From: UBA2033 sp035345875
GTDB lineage: Bacteria; Spirochaetota; Leptospiria; Leptospirales; Leptospiraceae
Length of the DNA stretch: 64,000 nt
Direction of reading: 5' to 3'
NCBI GenBank assembly: GCA_035345875.1
Contig: DAORDH010000026.1
Coordinates: 11,240 to 75,239 of the forward strand
Shown here piece by piece: positions 45,457 to 54,577 of the stretch. How positions within the stretch are numbered: the first letter of the stretch is position 1; the number at the start of each line of letters is the position of its first letter. The notes under the pieces were generated by a model. That model searched no databases and was not told where the DNA came from. It saw only the letters and a list, made by a program, of their open reading frames with translations. The position numbers were made by a program, and so were the translations under genes.

Positions 45457-46508
45457 AATTGTTGGCTCAAAAATTTCATTTAGAATTAAATCAGAAAATT
45501 GAAGAATATCTAGAGCAGTTTCCGAACCGAGAGAAAGCAAATAAGACTATGATTGTAAAAATAGTAATCTTTCTAGCACTTTGGTTTTTCTCGATAGGTT
45601 TGCTTTATTTTTTAAGAGGTGGGTATTTATTTTACATTGGAACTTATTTACTCATTGGATTTACAACTGTTTTAGTGATAGCGAATATCGGTCATGATGC
45701 TTCTCATGGAAATATCAGTCCTATTTCAATCATAAATAAAATATTATCTTTTACTTTAAATCTATCTGGAAGTCATTTTTCTTCTTGGAGACTAAAACAT
45801 GATGAAGGACATCATAAATATACAAATATTCAAACACAAGATCCAGATATAGATACAGGTCCTATACTTCGACTCTCTCCATTTATTCAATGGAGATGGA
45901 TTCATCGATATCAGTTCATTTATATTTTTTTGATTTATCCACTTCTTTCTCTTTTATTGATTTTATTTGCCGATTTTAAAGTTGTGATTGTGAATCAAAG
46001 AATTCAAAGAAATAAAAAGATAGGTTTAATCGTTGAGATGATTCTGAGTAAAGTATTTTATATATTTTATATGCTTGGAATTCCAATTTATTTTTCAGAG
46101 GTTGGGGCTCTTCCTGTTCTCACTGGATTTATTTTTATGCATTTTATTTTGGGAATTTTGCTTGCAGTTGTATTTTTACCTTCTCATTTTAATTCTAATT
46201 CTGAATTTTATGAAAATGCAAAATTGGCTTATAATGAAAATTCTTGGTCAATTCACCAAATTAAAACGACAGTAGATATAGAATCTAAAAATTATCTTTT
46301 TCAATTTTTCTTTGGAGCATTAAATTTAAATGTATTGCATCATATAAAGCCTCGTATTTGCCATACTCATTTATTTTATTTGCAAAGTGTTTTAGAAGAG
46401 TTGTGTAAAAAATATAAATTAAACTATATACAACTTAGTTTAAAAGATGCTTTGATAGGACATTATAAACATGTTAGAGCGATGGGAAGAGATTCGAGGG
46501 TTGGTTAG
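45453..46508 (+). CDS. Membrane fatty-acid desaturase
   Basis: The 351-residue protein has four or more membrane helices and three His boxes of the acyl-lipid/linoleoyl-CoA desaturase family: HDASH (81-85), HDEGHH (116-121) and a third cluster LHHIKPRICHTH near 295-306. It is a diiron enzyme that inserts double bonds into acyl chains in the membrane, and needs an electron donor not encoded here. The front-end-type block before the third box lacks the usual Gln (NVLHH), and there is no cytochrome b5 domain. It starts with TTG overlapping the previous stop. The operon suggests a dedicated acyl substrate. Confidence 0.88.
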   Translation: MKLLAQKFHLELNQKIEEYLEQFPNREKANKTMIVKIVIFLALWFFSIGLLYFLRGGYLFYIGTYLLIGFTTVLVIANIGHDASHGNISPISIINKILSFTLNLSGSHFSSWRLKHDEGHHKYTNIQTQDPDIDTGPILRLSPFIQWRWIHRYQFIYIFLIYPLLSLLLILFADFKVVIVNQRIQRNKKIGLIVEMILSKVFYIFYMLGIPIYFSEVGALPVLTGFIFMHFILGILLAVVFLPSHFNSNSEFYENAKLAYNENSWSIHQIKTTVDIESKNYLFQFFFGALNLNVLHHIKPRICHTHLFYLQSVLEELCKKYKLNYIQLSLKDALIGHYKHVRAMGRDSRVG

Positions 46509-47316
46509 TATTCTTCTTCCGTTTCACAATGAAGGGAAATATATAAAACTTGCCATAGATTCTGTATTAAATCAGGATTATAAAAATTTTGAGTTGATTT
46601 GTATAGACGATTCTTCCACAGACAATAGCAGATTAATTCTAGAAGAATATCAAAAGGTAGAGAATCGAATTCATATCTATCAAAATCCTCAGCAATTAGG
46701 TATTGCCTTATCCTTAAATAAAGGAATTCATTTTGCAAGAGGAGAATTCATTGCTAGAATAGATGGAGATGATATTTGGATGGATCAATCTAAACTTTTA
46801 AAACAAATAGAATTTCTAAATAAAAATAAAGATCATGTAGTAGTTGGGACATCTTGCAGAATTATAGATCGGTCGAATAACGTGATAGGATTTTTGAAAC
46901 AGACTCAGAAAAATGAGGAGATTGAAAGAAAAATATTTTTTAGAAATCCATTTATTCATTCAACTGTCTGCTTTCGGAAATCAGCTCTAAGGGAGGTAGG
47001 TCTTTATGATCCCAAAGTTTTACATGCAGAAGATTACGATTTATGGCTTAGAATGAAAAAAATTGGAAAGTTCTCGAATTTAGAGGAATACATTACGGAT
47101 TATAGAATTCATAGAAATAGTATTTCTTTCATAAATCAAAAAAGACAATCGCTATCGGTAATCTACTTACAATGGAAATATAGAAACCGATTTCCAAAAT
47201 TTTGGTTAGGTATTTTTATCCAGATTTTACTTTTGTTTTTTCCGACTTTTTTATTTCTATATCTTCTGGAATTCAAATCTGGGTTTAATAATGAAAAAAA
47301 TAAAACTAGGAAATAA
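46471..47316 (+). CDS. GT2-family glycosyltransferase
   Basis: The 281-residue GT-A enzyme shows VSILLPFHNEGKYIKLAIDS, the nucleotide-binding CIDDSSTDNS, and IARIDGDDIW with the metal-binding DGD, followed by HAEDYDLWLRM. A hydrophobic C-terminal segment (about 250-270) suggests a membrane anchor. ATG 46471 lies inside the desaturase gene; TTG 46501, nine residues or so later and just before the desaturase stop, is an equally good start. It probably adds a sugar to the lipid made by its operon neighbours. Confidence 0.88.
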   Translation: MLERWEEIRGLVSILLPFHNEGKYIKLAIDSVLNQDYKNFELICIDDSSTDNSRLILEEYQKVENRIHIYQNPQQLGIALSLNKGIHFARGEFIARIDGDDIWMDQSKLLKQIEFLNKNKDHVVVGTSCRIIDRSNNVIGFLKQTQKNEEIERKIFFRNPFIHSTVCFRKSALREVGLYDPKVLHAEDYDLWLRMKKIGKFSNLEEYITDYRIHRNSISFINQKRQSLSVIYLQWKYRNRFPKFWLGIFIQILLLFFPTFLFLYLLEFKSGFNNEKNKTRK

Positions 47317-48052
47317 AGAACTTCCCGTTTTAGGTCTTGGTCTATCGGGAATTTTACCGAGAGTAATTCAAAAAAATAACACTCCATTTAAAGAGTCGAT
47401 AGTAAATGCGCTCAGTATTGGGTATAGATTTTTAGATACAGCAGAAATTTATGGATTTGGTGAATCCGAAAAATTAACGGGAGAAGCTCTCTATCAATCA
47501 GAAGTTCCAAGAGAAAAAATTACTCTATCAACAAAAGTTTGGTTTATAAATCTGAGTAGGAAACGTTTGCAAAAATCTTGTGAGATGAGTTTGCGCAGAT
47601 TGAAAACAGATTATATAGATATTTATTCCATTCATTGGCCAAATCCATTGATATCCTTGGATGAAACGATTGAAGTGCTGGATAGATTCATTTCCTCAGG
47701 AAAAATACGTTATGTAGGTATTTGCAATGCAAAGACTGAGTATATAAATAAAGTAAATCAATCCCTTCTAGGAAAAGTATTAACAGTTCAATTCCCGTTG
47801 AATTATATAGATAGAAAAGAAGAAGATAAAATTATTTTTTTAAAGGAAAGAAATATTTTCCCTGTCGCCTATTCTCCACTTAAGAGTGGAATGATTCAAA
47901 AAAATAAAATGTTAAAAAAATTGGGCGTAGAGATCAATCGAAGTCCGGAAGAGATTGCTTTGCAATGGTTAAAGGAAAAAGAAATATCTATTTTGATTCG
48001 CTCTCTGAGTAGAAAACATCTGATCGATAATTTTAAGTTGTTGAATGGATGA
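47291..48052 (+). CDS. Aldo/keto reductase
   Basis: The 253-residue NAD(P)H-dependent oxidoreductase has the full AKR tetrad: Asp49 and Tyr54 in FLDTAEIYG, Lys82 in STKVW, His115 in SIHWPNP. The nucleotide end reads SILIRSLSRKHLIDN, where the usual IPG is replaced by IRS. It is somewhat shorter than the 270-330 residues of most members. It overlaps the GT2 gene by 26 bp and closes the operon. It would reduce a carbonyl made upstream, perhaps an aldehyde or ketone produced by the diiron enzyme. Confidence 0.9.
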   Translation: MKKIKLGNKELPVLGLGLSGILPRVIQKNNTPFKESIVNALSIGYRFLDTAEIYGFGESEKLTGEALYQSEVPREKITLSTKVWFINLSRKRLQKSCEMSLRRLKTDYIDIYSIHWPNPLISLDETIEVLDRFISSGKIRYVGICNAKTEYINKVNQSLLGKVLTVQFPLNYIDRKEEDKIIFLKERNIFPVAYSPLKSGMIQKNKMLKKLGVEINRSPEEIALQWLKEKEISILIRSLSRKHLIDNFKLLNG

Positions 48053-48307
48053 AGTTTTCAATCCATTTTGGTTCTAAGAGCTTTGAGTGATTCGAAAGAC
48101 CTAAGATTTGAGATATGATAAATATCAGTATTAGGTGTTTTTAATTTTTACAAAACAGGCTTGCAATCTTTACCTTTAATTGCTTTATTTTGTTTGAATA
48201 GCTATACCAAATGCTCCTTAAATAAAATCCTTTGGGAAATTACTTTTGTTATTTGGTTTATACTTGAGTTATTGTAAAAATATAGAAATAAATTTAATGA
48301 GGTAAAG

Positions 48308-49801
48308 ATGAATCCTTATATTCAATCTAAAGTAATGACTGCGGAAGATGTGGCAAATAGAATGCCTATCCAGGGAACGATAGCTACTAGTGGGTTTACG
48401 CCTGCTGGTTATCCAAAAGTAATTCCAAAGGCATATGCCGCTAGAATTGAAAAAGAAAAACAAGCAGGAAAAAATCCTTGGTTTAATTTATACACAGGTG
48501 CTTCTACTGGGGAAGAGTTAGATGGTGTATTGGGTAGAACTGGCTGTATGAAAAAGCGTCTACCTTTCCAGTCTACTCCAGATGTTCGAAATCGAATTAA
48601 TGCAGGAGAAATAGACTTTGTAGACATGCACTTGAGTCACGTAGCTCATTACATACGAGATGGAATTTTAGAACCAATTGACGTAGCTATTGTGGAAGCG
48701 GTAGATGTATCGTCTGACGGTCGGATCTGGCTCACAACTTCTTCTGGAATGAGTAGAACCTATCTCCATCATGCAAAGGAAATTTATATTGAATTAAATT
48801 CGAATCATCCAATAGAATTAAAAGGATTTCATGATCTGACAGCACCAGAGCAACCTCCTCATGGTAGAGCGCTTCATATCAGCCGAGTGGATGATAGAAT
48901 TGGTAGACCTTATGTAGTTGTGGATCCAGAAAAAATCAAGGGAATCGTTCTTACTAATTTAGAAGATCATTCTGGAGATTTTAAAGCACCGGATGCAAAT
49001 AGCGTTTTAATTGCACAACATATTCTAGAATTTATTTTATTTGAAATCAAAAAGAATAGAATTCCAAAAGAATATCTTCCTTTTCAATCTGGAGTAGGGA
49101 ATGTGGCTAACGCAGTGTTATCCTGCATTGCAAAAGATTCAAGGTTCCATGAAATTGAAATGTGGACGGAGGTTTTACAAGACTCTATCTTTGATATTTT
49201 AGAAGTCGGAAAATTACGTTGTGCTTCTACTTCTGCACTCACATTTTCAAAAGCAGGTCATCAAAAATTTTTAGATGATATCACTGAGCTTAAATATAAG
49301 TTCATCATTCGTCCTCAAGAGATTTCGAATCATCCAGCTCTTGTGAGAAGTCTTGGTATCATTGCAATGAATACAGCACTAGAAGCAGATATTTATGGAA
49401 ACGTAAATTCTACTCATGTTACTGGAACAGGAATGATGAACGGAATTGGAGGAAGTGGGGATTTTGCGCGTAACGCCTATGTTTCAATTTTCATGGCTCC
49501 ATCAGTTGCAAAAGGAGGAGCAATTTCTGCCTTTGTTCCAATGGTATCACACGTAGATCATACAGAGCATGATACACAGATCATTGTTTCCGAACAAGGA
49601 CTTGCGGATATTCGTGGTTTGGCTCCAAGAAAGAGAGCAGAAGTGATCATAGAAAAATGTGTTCACCCATCTTATAAAGATGCAATGCGCGAATACCTGA
49701 GAGATTCTTTTGCAACTGCTAAAACAAAACATACTCCGCATGATCTCAAAAAAGCATTCAACTGGCATATAAAACTTTTAGAGACTGGAAGTATGAAGTA
49801 A
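48308..49801 (+). CDS. Acetyl-CoA hydrolase/CoA-transferase family protein (succinyl-CoA:acetate-type)
   Basis: The 497-residue protein has the family I acyl-CoA transferase fold throughout: GFTPAGYPKVIPKAYAARI, LYTGASTGEELDG, and the catalytic Glu block EMWTEVLQDSIFDILE. Glycine loops such as TGTGMMNGIGGSGDFARN and the ending EQGLADIRGLAPRKRAE are also present. These enzymes move CoA between succinate, acetate, propionate or similar acids. The sequence is closest in style to succinate-CoA transferases (Cat1/ScpC-like). It is a single-gene unit with its own terminator. The exact acid pair is not readable. Confidence 0.92.
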   Translation: MNPYIQSKVMTAEDVANRMPIQGTIATSGFTPAGYPKVIPKAYAARIEKEKQAGKNPWFNLYTGASTGEELDGVLGRTGCMKKRLPFQSTPDVRNRINAGEIDFVDMHLSHVAHYIRDGILEPIDVAIVEAVDVSSDGRIWLTTSSGMSRTYLHHAKEIYIELNSNHPIELKGFHDLTAPEQPPHGRALHISRVDDRIGRPYVVVDPEKIKGIVLTNLEDHSGDFKAPDANSVLIAQHILEFILFEIKKNRIPKEYLPFQSGVGNVANAVLSCIAKDSRFHEIEMWTEVLQDSIFDILEVGKLRCASTSALTFSKAGHQKFLDDITELKYKFIIRPQEISNHPALVRSLGIIAMNTALEADIYGNVNSTHVTGTGMMNGIGGSGDFARNAYVSIFMAPSVAKGGAISAFVPMVSHVDHTEHDTQIIVSEQGLADIRGLAPRKRAEVIIEKCVHPSYKDAMREYLRDSFATAKTKHTPHDLKKAFNWHIKLLETGSMK

Positions 49802-49860
49802 AGATTATATAAAAGAAGTAATAACTTTCAAGTTAAACTATTTTATATTCAAGAAGAATA

Positions 49861-49898
49861 GAGGCTACTTAAGATTTTCCTTTTGTAGCCTCTTTTTC
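49861..49898 (+). terminator. Rho-independent terminator after the CoA transferase
   Basis: GAGGCTAC (49861-49868) pairs perfectly with GTAGCCTC (49885-49892) around a 16-nt loop and is followed by TTTTTCTTTTTT. It lies 59 bp past the stop codon. Confidence 0.88.
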
Positions 49899-49971
49899 TT
49901 TTTTCTATATGATACCGATTTTCATTTATTAAATTCTTGACCCTTTCTAGATTGCGCCTATGCTTTAGTGC

Positions 49972-51573
49972 ATGAATTATAAATTAAAACTTTTTTATAT
50001 TCTATTTCTAATAATAAATCTCTTCGCTGAGTCTTGTAATATTGGTAAAGGGCTTGCCAATCAAAATTTTATATCTTACCTAGTTCGATTGAGGGATGGA
50101 AATGAGGCAATTGGGAATAATCCCGCACCTCCAAATCCAGCAACTAGTTTGAATGTAGTTGGTATTACTCCCATAAATAATTCTATCAACTATACAATTG
50201 GAACTCCAATTACAATTTTATTTAATAAACCGATTGATTTATCTTCCTTAACAATCATTGGAACAAATGGTCCCTGTGGATCTAACGTTCAAATCTCTAC
50301 TGATAATTTCGCAACTTGTCTTGGGGGAACAGTTACACTTTCTCCTGATTCACTTGCTGCGAATATCACTCTCACAATTCCTCTTTGTGTGGAAACAACC
50401 TACACAATCCAAGTCAAAGTTACTTCGGCAGTAAAAGATACCACTGGAATTACACTTGCATCGACTTATACAAGTAGCACATCTTTTCAAACACAGCCTG
50501 CCTTTGTAAAGGTGGGGGTCTCCGGTGGAACAAATACTGTCAGTGCGTTAGCTTATTCCTGTAACTTTCTTTTTGTAGGAGGAAATTTTACTACACTTGG
50601 AGCTTCTAGTAGAAACAATTTAGGCGTGATTGATTTGGTAACTGGAAATGAATCGAGTGTAAATATGGGAACAAATGGAGCCGTGACAGCTCTATTAGCT
50701 TATAATGGACTTATTTATATTGGCGGAAGTTTTACGAATGCTGGTGGACAACCTAGAAACAATGGGGCGGCTATCGATCCAAGAACAGGTGCTGCCACTC
50801 CTTGGAATCCAAATGCTAGTGGTCAAATCAATGCAATTGTTCAAAATGGAACGACTGCTTATGTAGGAGGGGCATTTACTACCATAGGAGGGCAGGCTAG
50901 AAATCGAATTGCAGAGATAGATTTAAATACTGGAAACGCAACTGCTTGGAATCCAAATGCAAATACTGCAACGATCAATGCAATTGCTTACGATGCAACT
51001 AACGTATATTTAGGAGGAAGTTTTACTTCTATAACTATTGGGGGACAAACTTTTACTCATCTTGCGGCGGTTGATAGGACAACAGGGAATGGGCTGGCTG
51101 GTTGGTGTGGGACAGCCACTACATTTCCAGTGAATGCATTATTACTAACAGGTGGTGTTCTCTTTGTCGGTGGTGCCTTCGGTGGAAATCTATGCAACCT
51201 TGTTATTTATAATTTTGGTGGACTAGTGCCTTCAACTGCGGCTAATGGTGGATATCCGATGGGAGGGGGAACTGGTGCAGGGAATGCGGTAAAAGCCTTT
51301 TCTGTTTACGGAAATAATTTATATGTAGGTGGAATTTTTTCTGGTGCGGGTTCTTTTTTTAGTAATGTAAGAAACTATCTCGGATCTACAAGTCTCAGTG
51401 GGGTAATTAATTCATGGGACCCAAATGCTGCTGGAGGTTCGAATGGTGTTACGGCAATGGTTGTAATAGGCTCCGGAATTGTTGTTGCTGGAGATTTTAC
51501 TACTATCAACGGTGGCACTGCTAAGAATCGTTTAGCATTTGTAGATACAAATACAGGAGCACTCCGACCTTAA
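49972..51573 (+). CDS. Beta-propeller surface lipoprotein with N-terminal Ig-like domain
   Basis: The 533-residue protein starts with a signal peptide and lipobox-like FAESC. A bacterial Ig-like (SbsA/Big_5-type) domain spans about 55-175. Then about seven propeller-blade repeats of 45-50 residues run to the end, with the recurring core GGxFTTIGGQARNR and x-D-x-x-TGNATAWNPNA. Similar blade repeats occur in large secreted proteins. It is probably outer-surface exposed. It lacks acidic bias and has no enzymatic motif. The role is unknown. Confidence 0.85.
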   Translation: MNYKLKLFYILFLIINLFAESCNIGKGLANQNFISYLVRLRDGNEAIGNNPAPPNPATSLNVVGITPINNSINYTIGTPITILFNKPIDLSSLTIIGTNGPCGSNVQISTDNFATCLGGTVTLSPDSLAANITLTIPLCVETTYTIQVKVTSAVKDTTGITLASTYTSSTSFQTQPAFVKVGVSGGTNTVSALAYSCNFLFVGGNFTTLGASSRNNLGVIDLVTGNESSVNMGTNGAVTALLAYNGLIYIGGSFTNAGGQPRNNGAAIDPRTGAATPWNPNASGQINAIVQNGTTAYVGGAFTTIGGQARNRIAEIDLNTGNATAWNPNANTATINAIAYDATNVYLGGSFTSITIGGQTFTHLAAVDRTTGNGLAGWCGTATTFPVNALLLTGGVLFVGGAFGGNLCNLVIYNFGGLVPSTAANGGYPMGGGTGAGNAVKAFSVYGNNLYVGGIFSGAGSFFSNVRNYLGSTSLSGVINSWDPNAAGGSNGVTAMVVIGSGIVVAGDFTTINGGTAKNRLAFVDTNTGALRP

Positions 51574-51654
51574 AATCCATTTTGTTTTTAGTTTGAATTT
51601 TTATCCTTTTTGTTTGGAATGTATTTAACGTGAGTTATGTCTAAGATTTTTAAC

Positions 51655-51686
51655 CCCGGATGAACACGGATAAACACTGATAGGTT
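51655..51686. repeat. Degenerate copy of the GAT-decamer repeat
   Basis: CCCCGGATGAACACGGATAA followed by ACACTGATAGG is a short tract of 10-11-bp units (ACACNGATNN), the same family as the tracts at 62574 and 63553. It lies in the 409-bp gene-free space between the propeller lipoprotein and lemA. Confidence 0.6.
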
Positions 51687-51833
51687 TTAATTGTCTTCAT
51701 TTTTATTAGTGTCCTCAGTGTTTGCTCATTCGACTTGCCTCAGAGTGAGTCTGTGGTAATATTTCATTAACTTTACTGAACTGACGTTATTTAAAAGGAA
51801 ACGTTGCTGGGGTTGTGTACGAACAAGATTTTC

Positions 51834-51921
51834 ACCACGAAGTGCACGAAGGCCACGAAGAAAAGTTGAAAATTTCCTAGGAATTTTTGACCTTCGCGAT
51901 CTTCGTGCTCTTCGTGGTTAG
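51834..51921. repeat. 88-bp inverted CACGAAG repeat forming a long hairpin
   Basis: Three CACGAAG decamers (CCACGAAGTGCACGAAGGCC...) on the left are mirrored by three on the right (CTTCGCGATCTTCGTGCTC...GTGG), with a palindromic centre around CCTAGG (AAAATTTCCTAGGAATTTT). Seven T follow the right arm, so RNA from the plus strand could fold and terminate. Single, non-inverted tracts of the same repeat occur at 62691 and 63687. The rest of the 51574-51982 spacer shows no gene. Confidence 0.75.
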
Positions 51922-51982
51922 ATTTTTTTAAGTTTTTACACAATCCTACAATTACGACTAACGTATGTAAAAGGAGAAACCA

Positions 51983-52606
51983 TTGAGCCAAAAAAGATTT
52001 TTAAATATAATATTTTTTGTATCCATTTTGTCGTTTGCAAATTGTGGATACAATCGAATCCAAGAATTAGATGAAGAAGTAAATGCGAATATGGCAGAGA
52101 TTTTAAATCAATACAAGAGACGTGCGGATTTAATTCCAGGTCTTGTAAAGATTGTAGAGGGCTATGCAAGTCATGAAAAAGAAGTGCTTGTAGAAATTAC
52201 GAAAGCAAGAAGCAGTGTGGGAGGTTTACAAGCAACTCCAGAAGCATTGAAAGATCCAGAAGCTTTCAAAAATTTTCAAGATGCCCAGAACTCACTAGGT
52301 TCTGCACTCCAAAGACTTCTTGTGGTTACGGAGCGTTATCCGGATCTAAAAGCAAATGAAGGCTTTAGGGATTTACAAGCACAGCTAGAAGGAACTGAAA
52401 ATAGAATCGCAGTTGCAAGAGGACGTTATATCAAAGCAGTCCAAGAATACAATACAACAATTCGTAAATTTCCAACTGTATTAACTGCAAAAGCATTTGG
52501 ATATGAACCAAAGTCTTCCTTTACCGTTGAAAATGAAGGGGATATCAAAAATCTTCCTTCTAATATTACGACTCCTCCGCCAATGGACTTTGGCACCAAA
52601 AAATAA
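51983..52606 (+). CDS. lemA: LemA-family protein
   Basis: The 207-residue protein has an N-terminal signal or anchor with a lipobox-like SFANC and the LemA helical bundle: YNRIQELDEEVNANMAEILN, then YKRRADLIPGLVKIVEGYA, KARSSV, FRDLQAQLEGTENRIAVAR and FPTVLTAKAFGY. LemA proteins are membrane-anchored helical proteins of unclear role, often next to TPM-domain or M48 genes, none of which is here. Start is TTG at 51983 preceded by AAGGAGAA; there is no in-frame ATG close by. Confidence 0.93.
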   Translation: MSQKRFLNIIFFVSILSFANCGYNRIQELDEEVNANMAEILNQYKRRADLIPGLVKIVEGYASHEKEVLVEITKARSSVGGLQATPEALKDPEAFKNFQDAQNSLGSALQRLLVVTERYPDLKANEGFRDLQAQLEGTENRIAVARGRYIKAVQEYNTTIRKFPTVLTAKAFGYEPKSSFTVENEGDIKNLPSNITTPPPMDFGTKK

Positions 52607-53071
52607 TCTGAATCGGTTCGATTGCAAATATAGAATCAGAATTTATTTTTTGTAAACAGTGATTCGATCGGGTAATACATTTACAGATTCGAATGATAGA
52701 ACTTTTTCTCCCTGCGCTTTGTCTTAAATGCAATCGCAGGGCTTTTTTCTTTTCTAATTCAAATCGATAAACATGGTTTTAGTATCCATGTCTTCTCCTA
52801 ATTAGGTAGTGTTTTCTATTCCTATGATCCGAGAGATTTCATAGTAAATGGATCTACTATGTTCAGGGAGAATGAAAAAGCGATGGGTGAAAAGTATTTC
52901 TTTTCTCTTTAGCTCAACTTGATTTCATTTTTCAATGATAATAGGATCAGGCACATTTCCAAGTTTGCTTAGTATGTAAGGAGAGATTCCAATTGAAATG
53001 GAATAAATTTTTACTTTCAAGAAAAACTCAATTCTAATCTTAGTTAAACAAAACATGAGAAGGAGAAATTT
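52607..53071. other. 465-bp gene-free spacer after lemA
   Basis: Apart from the terminator at 52710-52748 it contains one small palindrome (CATAGTA 52840-52846 / TACTATG 52855-52861) and the AAGGAGAA ribosome site of the next gene. No ORF with coding character and no RNA gene was seen. Confidence 0.55.
52710..52748 (+). terminator. Rho-independent terminator after lemA
   Basis: CCCTGCG (52710-52716) pairs with CGCAGGG (52735-52741), followed by CTTTTTTC. It is about 100 bp past the lemA stop. The GC-rich stem stands out in AT-rich DNA. Confidence 0.8.
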
Positions 53072-53473
53072 ATGTTTAAATATATTTCCATACTATTAAT
53101 TGTGTTTAGTCTTGTTGCCTGCACTAAAAAACCGACTGGTAAAGTTTTTTTTCTAACTCCTCAAAACGGAGAAGAGGTAAAAAGCCCTGTTGTGTTCAAG
53201 ATGGGAGTTGAGGGAATGGAAGTTGCTCCCGCTGGTGAAGTTCAACTTGGTAAAGGACATCATCATATAATTATTAATGGGGAGTCTTATGATTCTGGAA
53301 AGACTATACCATTTGTGGAAAAGAAAGTTTTCCATTTCGGTAAGGGACAAACGGAAGCCTCGATCGAACTTGAGCCTGGAGAATATGATGTAACTCTTCA
53401 GTTTGCAAATGGGGCTCATATTTCTTATGGTCCAGAGCTATCCTCTAAAATACGCATTAAGGTTGTCCCTTGA
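53072..53473 (+). CDS. DUF4399-like putative lipoprotein
   Basis: The 133-residue protein has a lipoprotein signal (FSLVAC). A single beta-sandwich domain contains VFFLTPQNGEEVKSPVVFKM, the His-rich strand GKGHHHIIINGE, and ELEPGEYDVTLQFANGAHIS, which match DUF4399. The triple His could bind a metal ion, but no function is established for the family. It is coupled to the HAD hydrolase gene through a TTGA overlap. Confidence 0.85.
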   Translation: MFKYISILLIVFSLVACTKKPTGKVFFLTPQNGEEVKSPVVFKMGVEGMEVAPAGEVQLGKGHHHIIINGESYDSGKTIPFVEKKVFHFGKGQTEASIELEPGEYDVTLQFANGAHISYGPELSSKIRIKVVP

Positions 53474-54060
53474 ATTTAATTCGAGAGAGAAAATGCTGGA
53501 TCTTTGATATGGATGGAACATTAACAGTTCCAGTTCATGATTTTCCAGCAATTAAAACAGAACTTGGGACACCTCTAGATATTGATATTTTACATGCGAT
53601 TAGTTTAATGAGCGCAGAAGATGCGAAAAGAGCCCATGTCAAATTACAAGAAATTGAATTTAGACTTGCTTCTATCGGAAGGGTTGCCGCTGGAACGATA
53701 GAGTTGTTACAAGCTCTTTCGGATAACGGTTGTTCTTTAGGGATTTTAACTCGAAATAGTTTGATCAATACAGAAGAGACATTACGCGCATCTGGTCTAA
53801 ACCAATTTTTTCGAGAGGATTTTATAATTAGCCGCGATCAGGCGACGCCAAAGCCTAGTCCGGATGGTATTCATATCTTACTGGACAAATGGAATGCTTC
53901 TCCAAATGATGCAGTTATGGTCGGTGATTATATTTTTGATCTAGAGGCTGGGAATCGCGCTGGTCTAAAGACGATTTATGTTGATCCGACAGGAGAATTT
54001 GTTTTTCGCAGTCACGCCAGTCATTGTGTAAGACAACTAGATGAAGTTCTAGAAATTTAA
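53470..54060 (+). CDS. HAD-superfamily phosphatase-like hydrolase
   Basis: The 196-residue protein shows all four HAD motifs: IFDMDGTLT (nucleophile and acid Asp), ILTRNS, KPSPDG with Lys, and GDYIFDLEAG. The short helical cap after motif I (about 30-80) is of the C1 type seen in phosphoglycolate-phosphatase-like proteins. It starts with TTG inside the previous gene's stop. The natural substrate cannot be predicted. Confidence 0.9.
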   Translation: MNLIRERKCWIFDMDGTLTVPVHDFPAIKTELGTPLDIDILHAISLMSAEDAKRAHVKLQEIEFRLASIGRVAAGTIELLQALSDNGCSLGILTRNSLINTEETLRASGLNQFFREDFIISRDQATPKPSPDGIHILLDKWNASPNDAVMVGDYIFDLEAGNRAGLKTIYVDPTGEFVFRSHASHCVRQLDEVLEI

Positions 54061-54074
54061 AAAGGAGAATAAAA

Positions 54075-54365
54075 ATGGATCTAAACACAGAAATGTATCC
54101 AATCGACTTTTCTGAGGATGAGTTAGAAGTATTAAAAGGAACAAGTGTTCCTTACAAAACTATACATAAAAAGCTAACGTCTACCAAGAAACATAAAGAT
54201 GGTTTTTATTATATTAAATTTACGATCAAAGAAATTCGAGAATTAAATGAATATTTAGCTGCTATTCTAAATCGAGATACAGCAAATGAAAGTATTTTAA
54301 GCGAAGTCATTGATCGATTGGATGCTACTCTAAAAAATACAGCAGGTTATCCGATTATCGATTAA
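54075..54365 (+). CDS. Small conserved-looking protein of unknown function
   Basis: The 96-residue soluble acidic protein starts 14 bp after the HAD gene behind a strong AAGGAGAA. It has an N-terminal EDELEVLKGTSVPYKTIHKK segment and a helical C-terminus (IKEIRELNEYLAAILN). I do not recognise it. It is the last gene of the 53072-54365 operon. Codon use and the ribosome site support a real gene. Confidence 0.7.
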   Translation: MDLNTEMYPIDFSEDELEVLKGTSVPYKTIHKKLTSTKKHKDGFYYIKFTIKEIRELNEYLAAILNRDTANESILSEVIDRLDATLKNTAGYPIID

Positions 54366-54577
54366 TTTTTAAATACAAATAGGTAATTGACATAACGCTT
54401 CATATCATTTATTCAATCAGAAAACAGCAGACTTAAAAGATTCGAGTAAAATGAAAAGGCAAAATTAAGAGGGGTTCTAAATAGAGCCCCAAACAAATTT
54501 ATTCAAAACTTCTTCAAAAATTTAGATCCAGAAGGATTAAAACGTTCTCAAATCTATATAATTTTAATACATGAAAA

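Noticed and set aside
51791..51991. Minus-strand ORF of 66 codons
   Set aside because: It is a translation of the CACGAAG repeat (HEEHED and FVAFVHFVVK peptides), overlaps the lemA start and has no ribosome site.
54471..54490. Small hairpin GGGGTTCT-AAAT-AGAGCCCC between the 54075 gene and the EAL gene
   Set aside because: It has no T-run after it on the plus strand and only a weak one on the minus strand, so it was not called a terminator.
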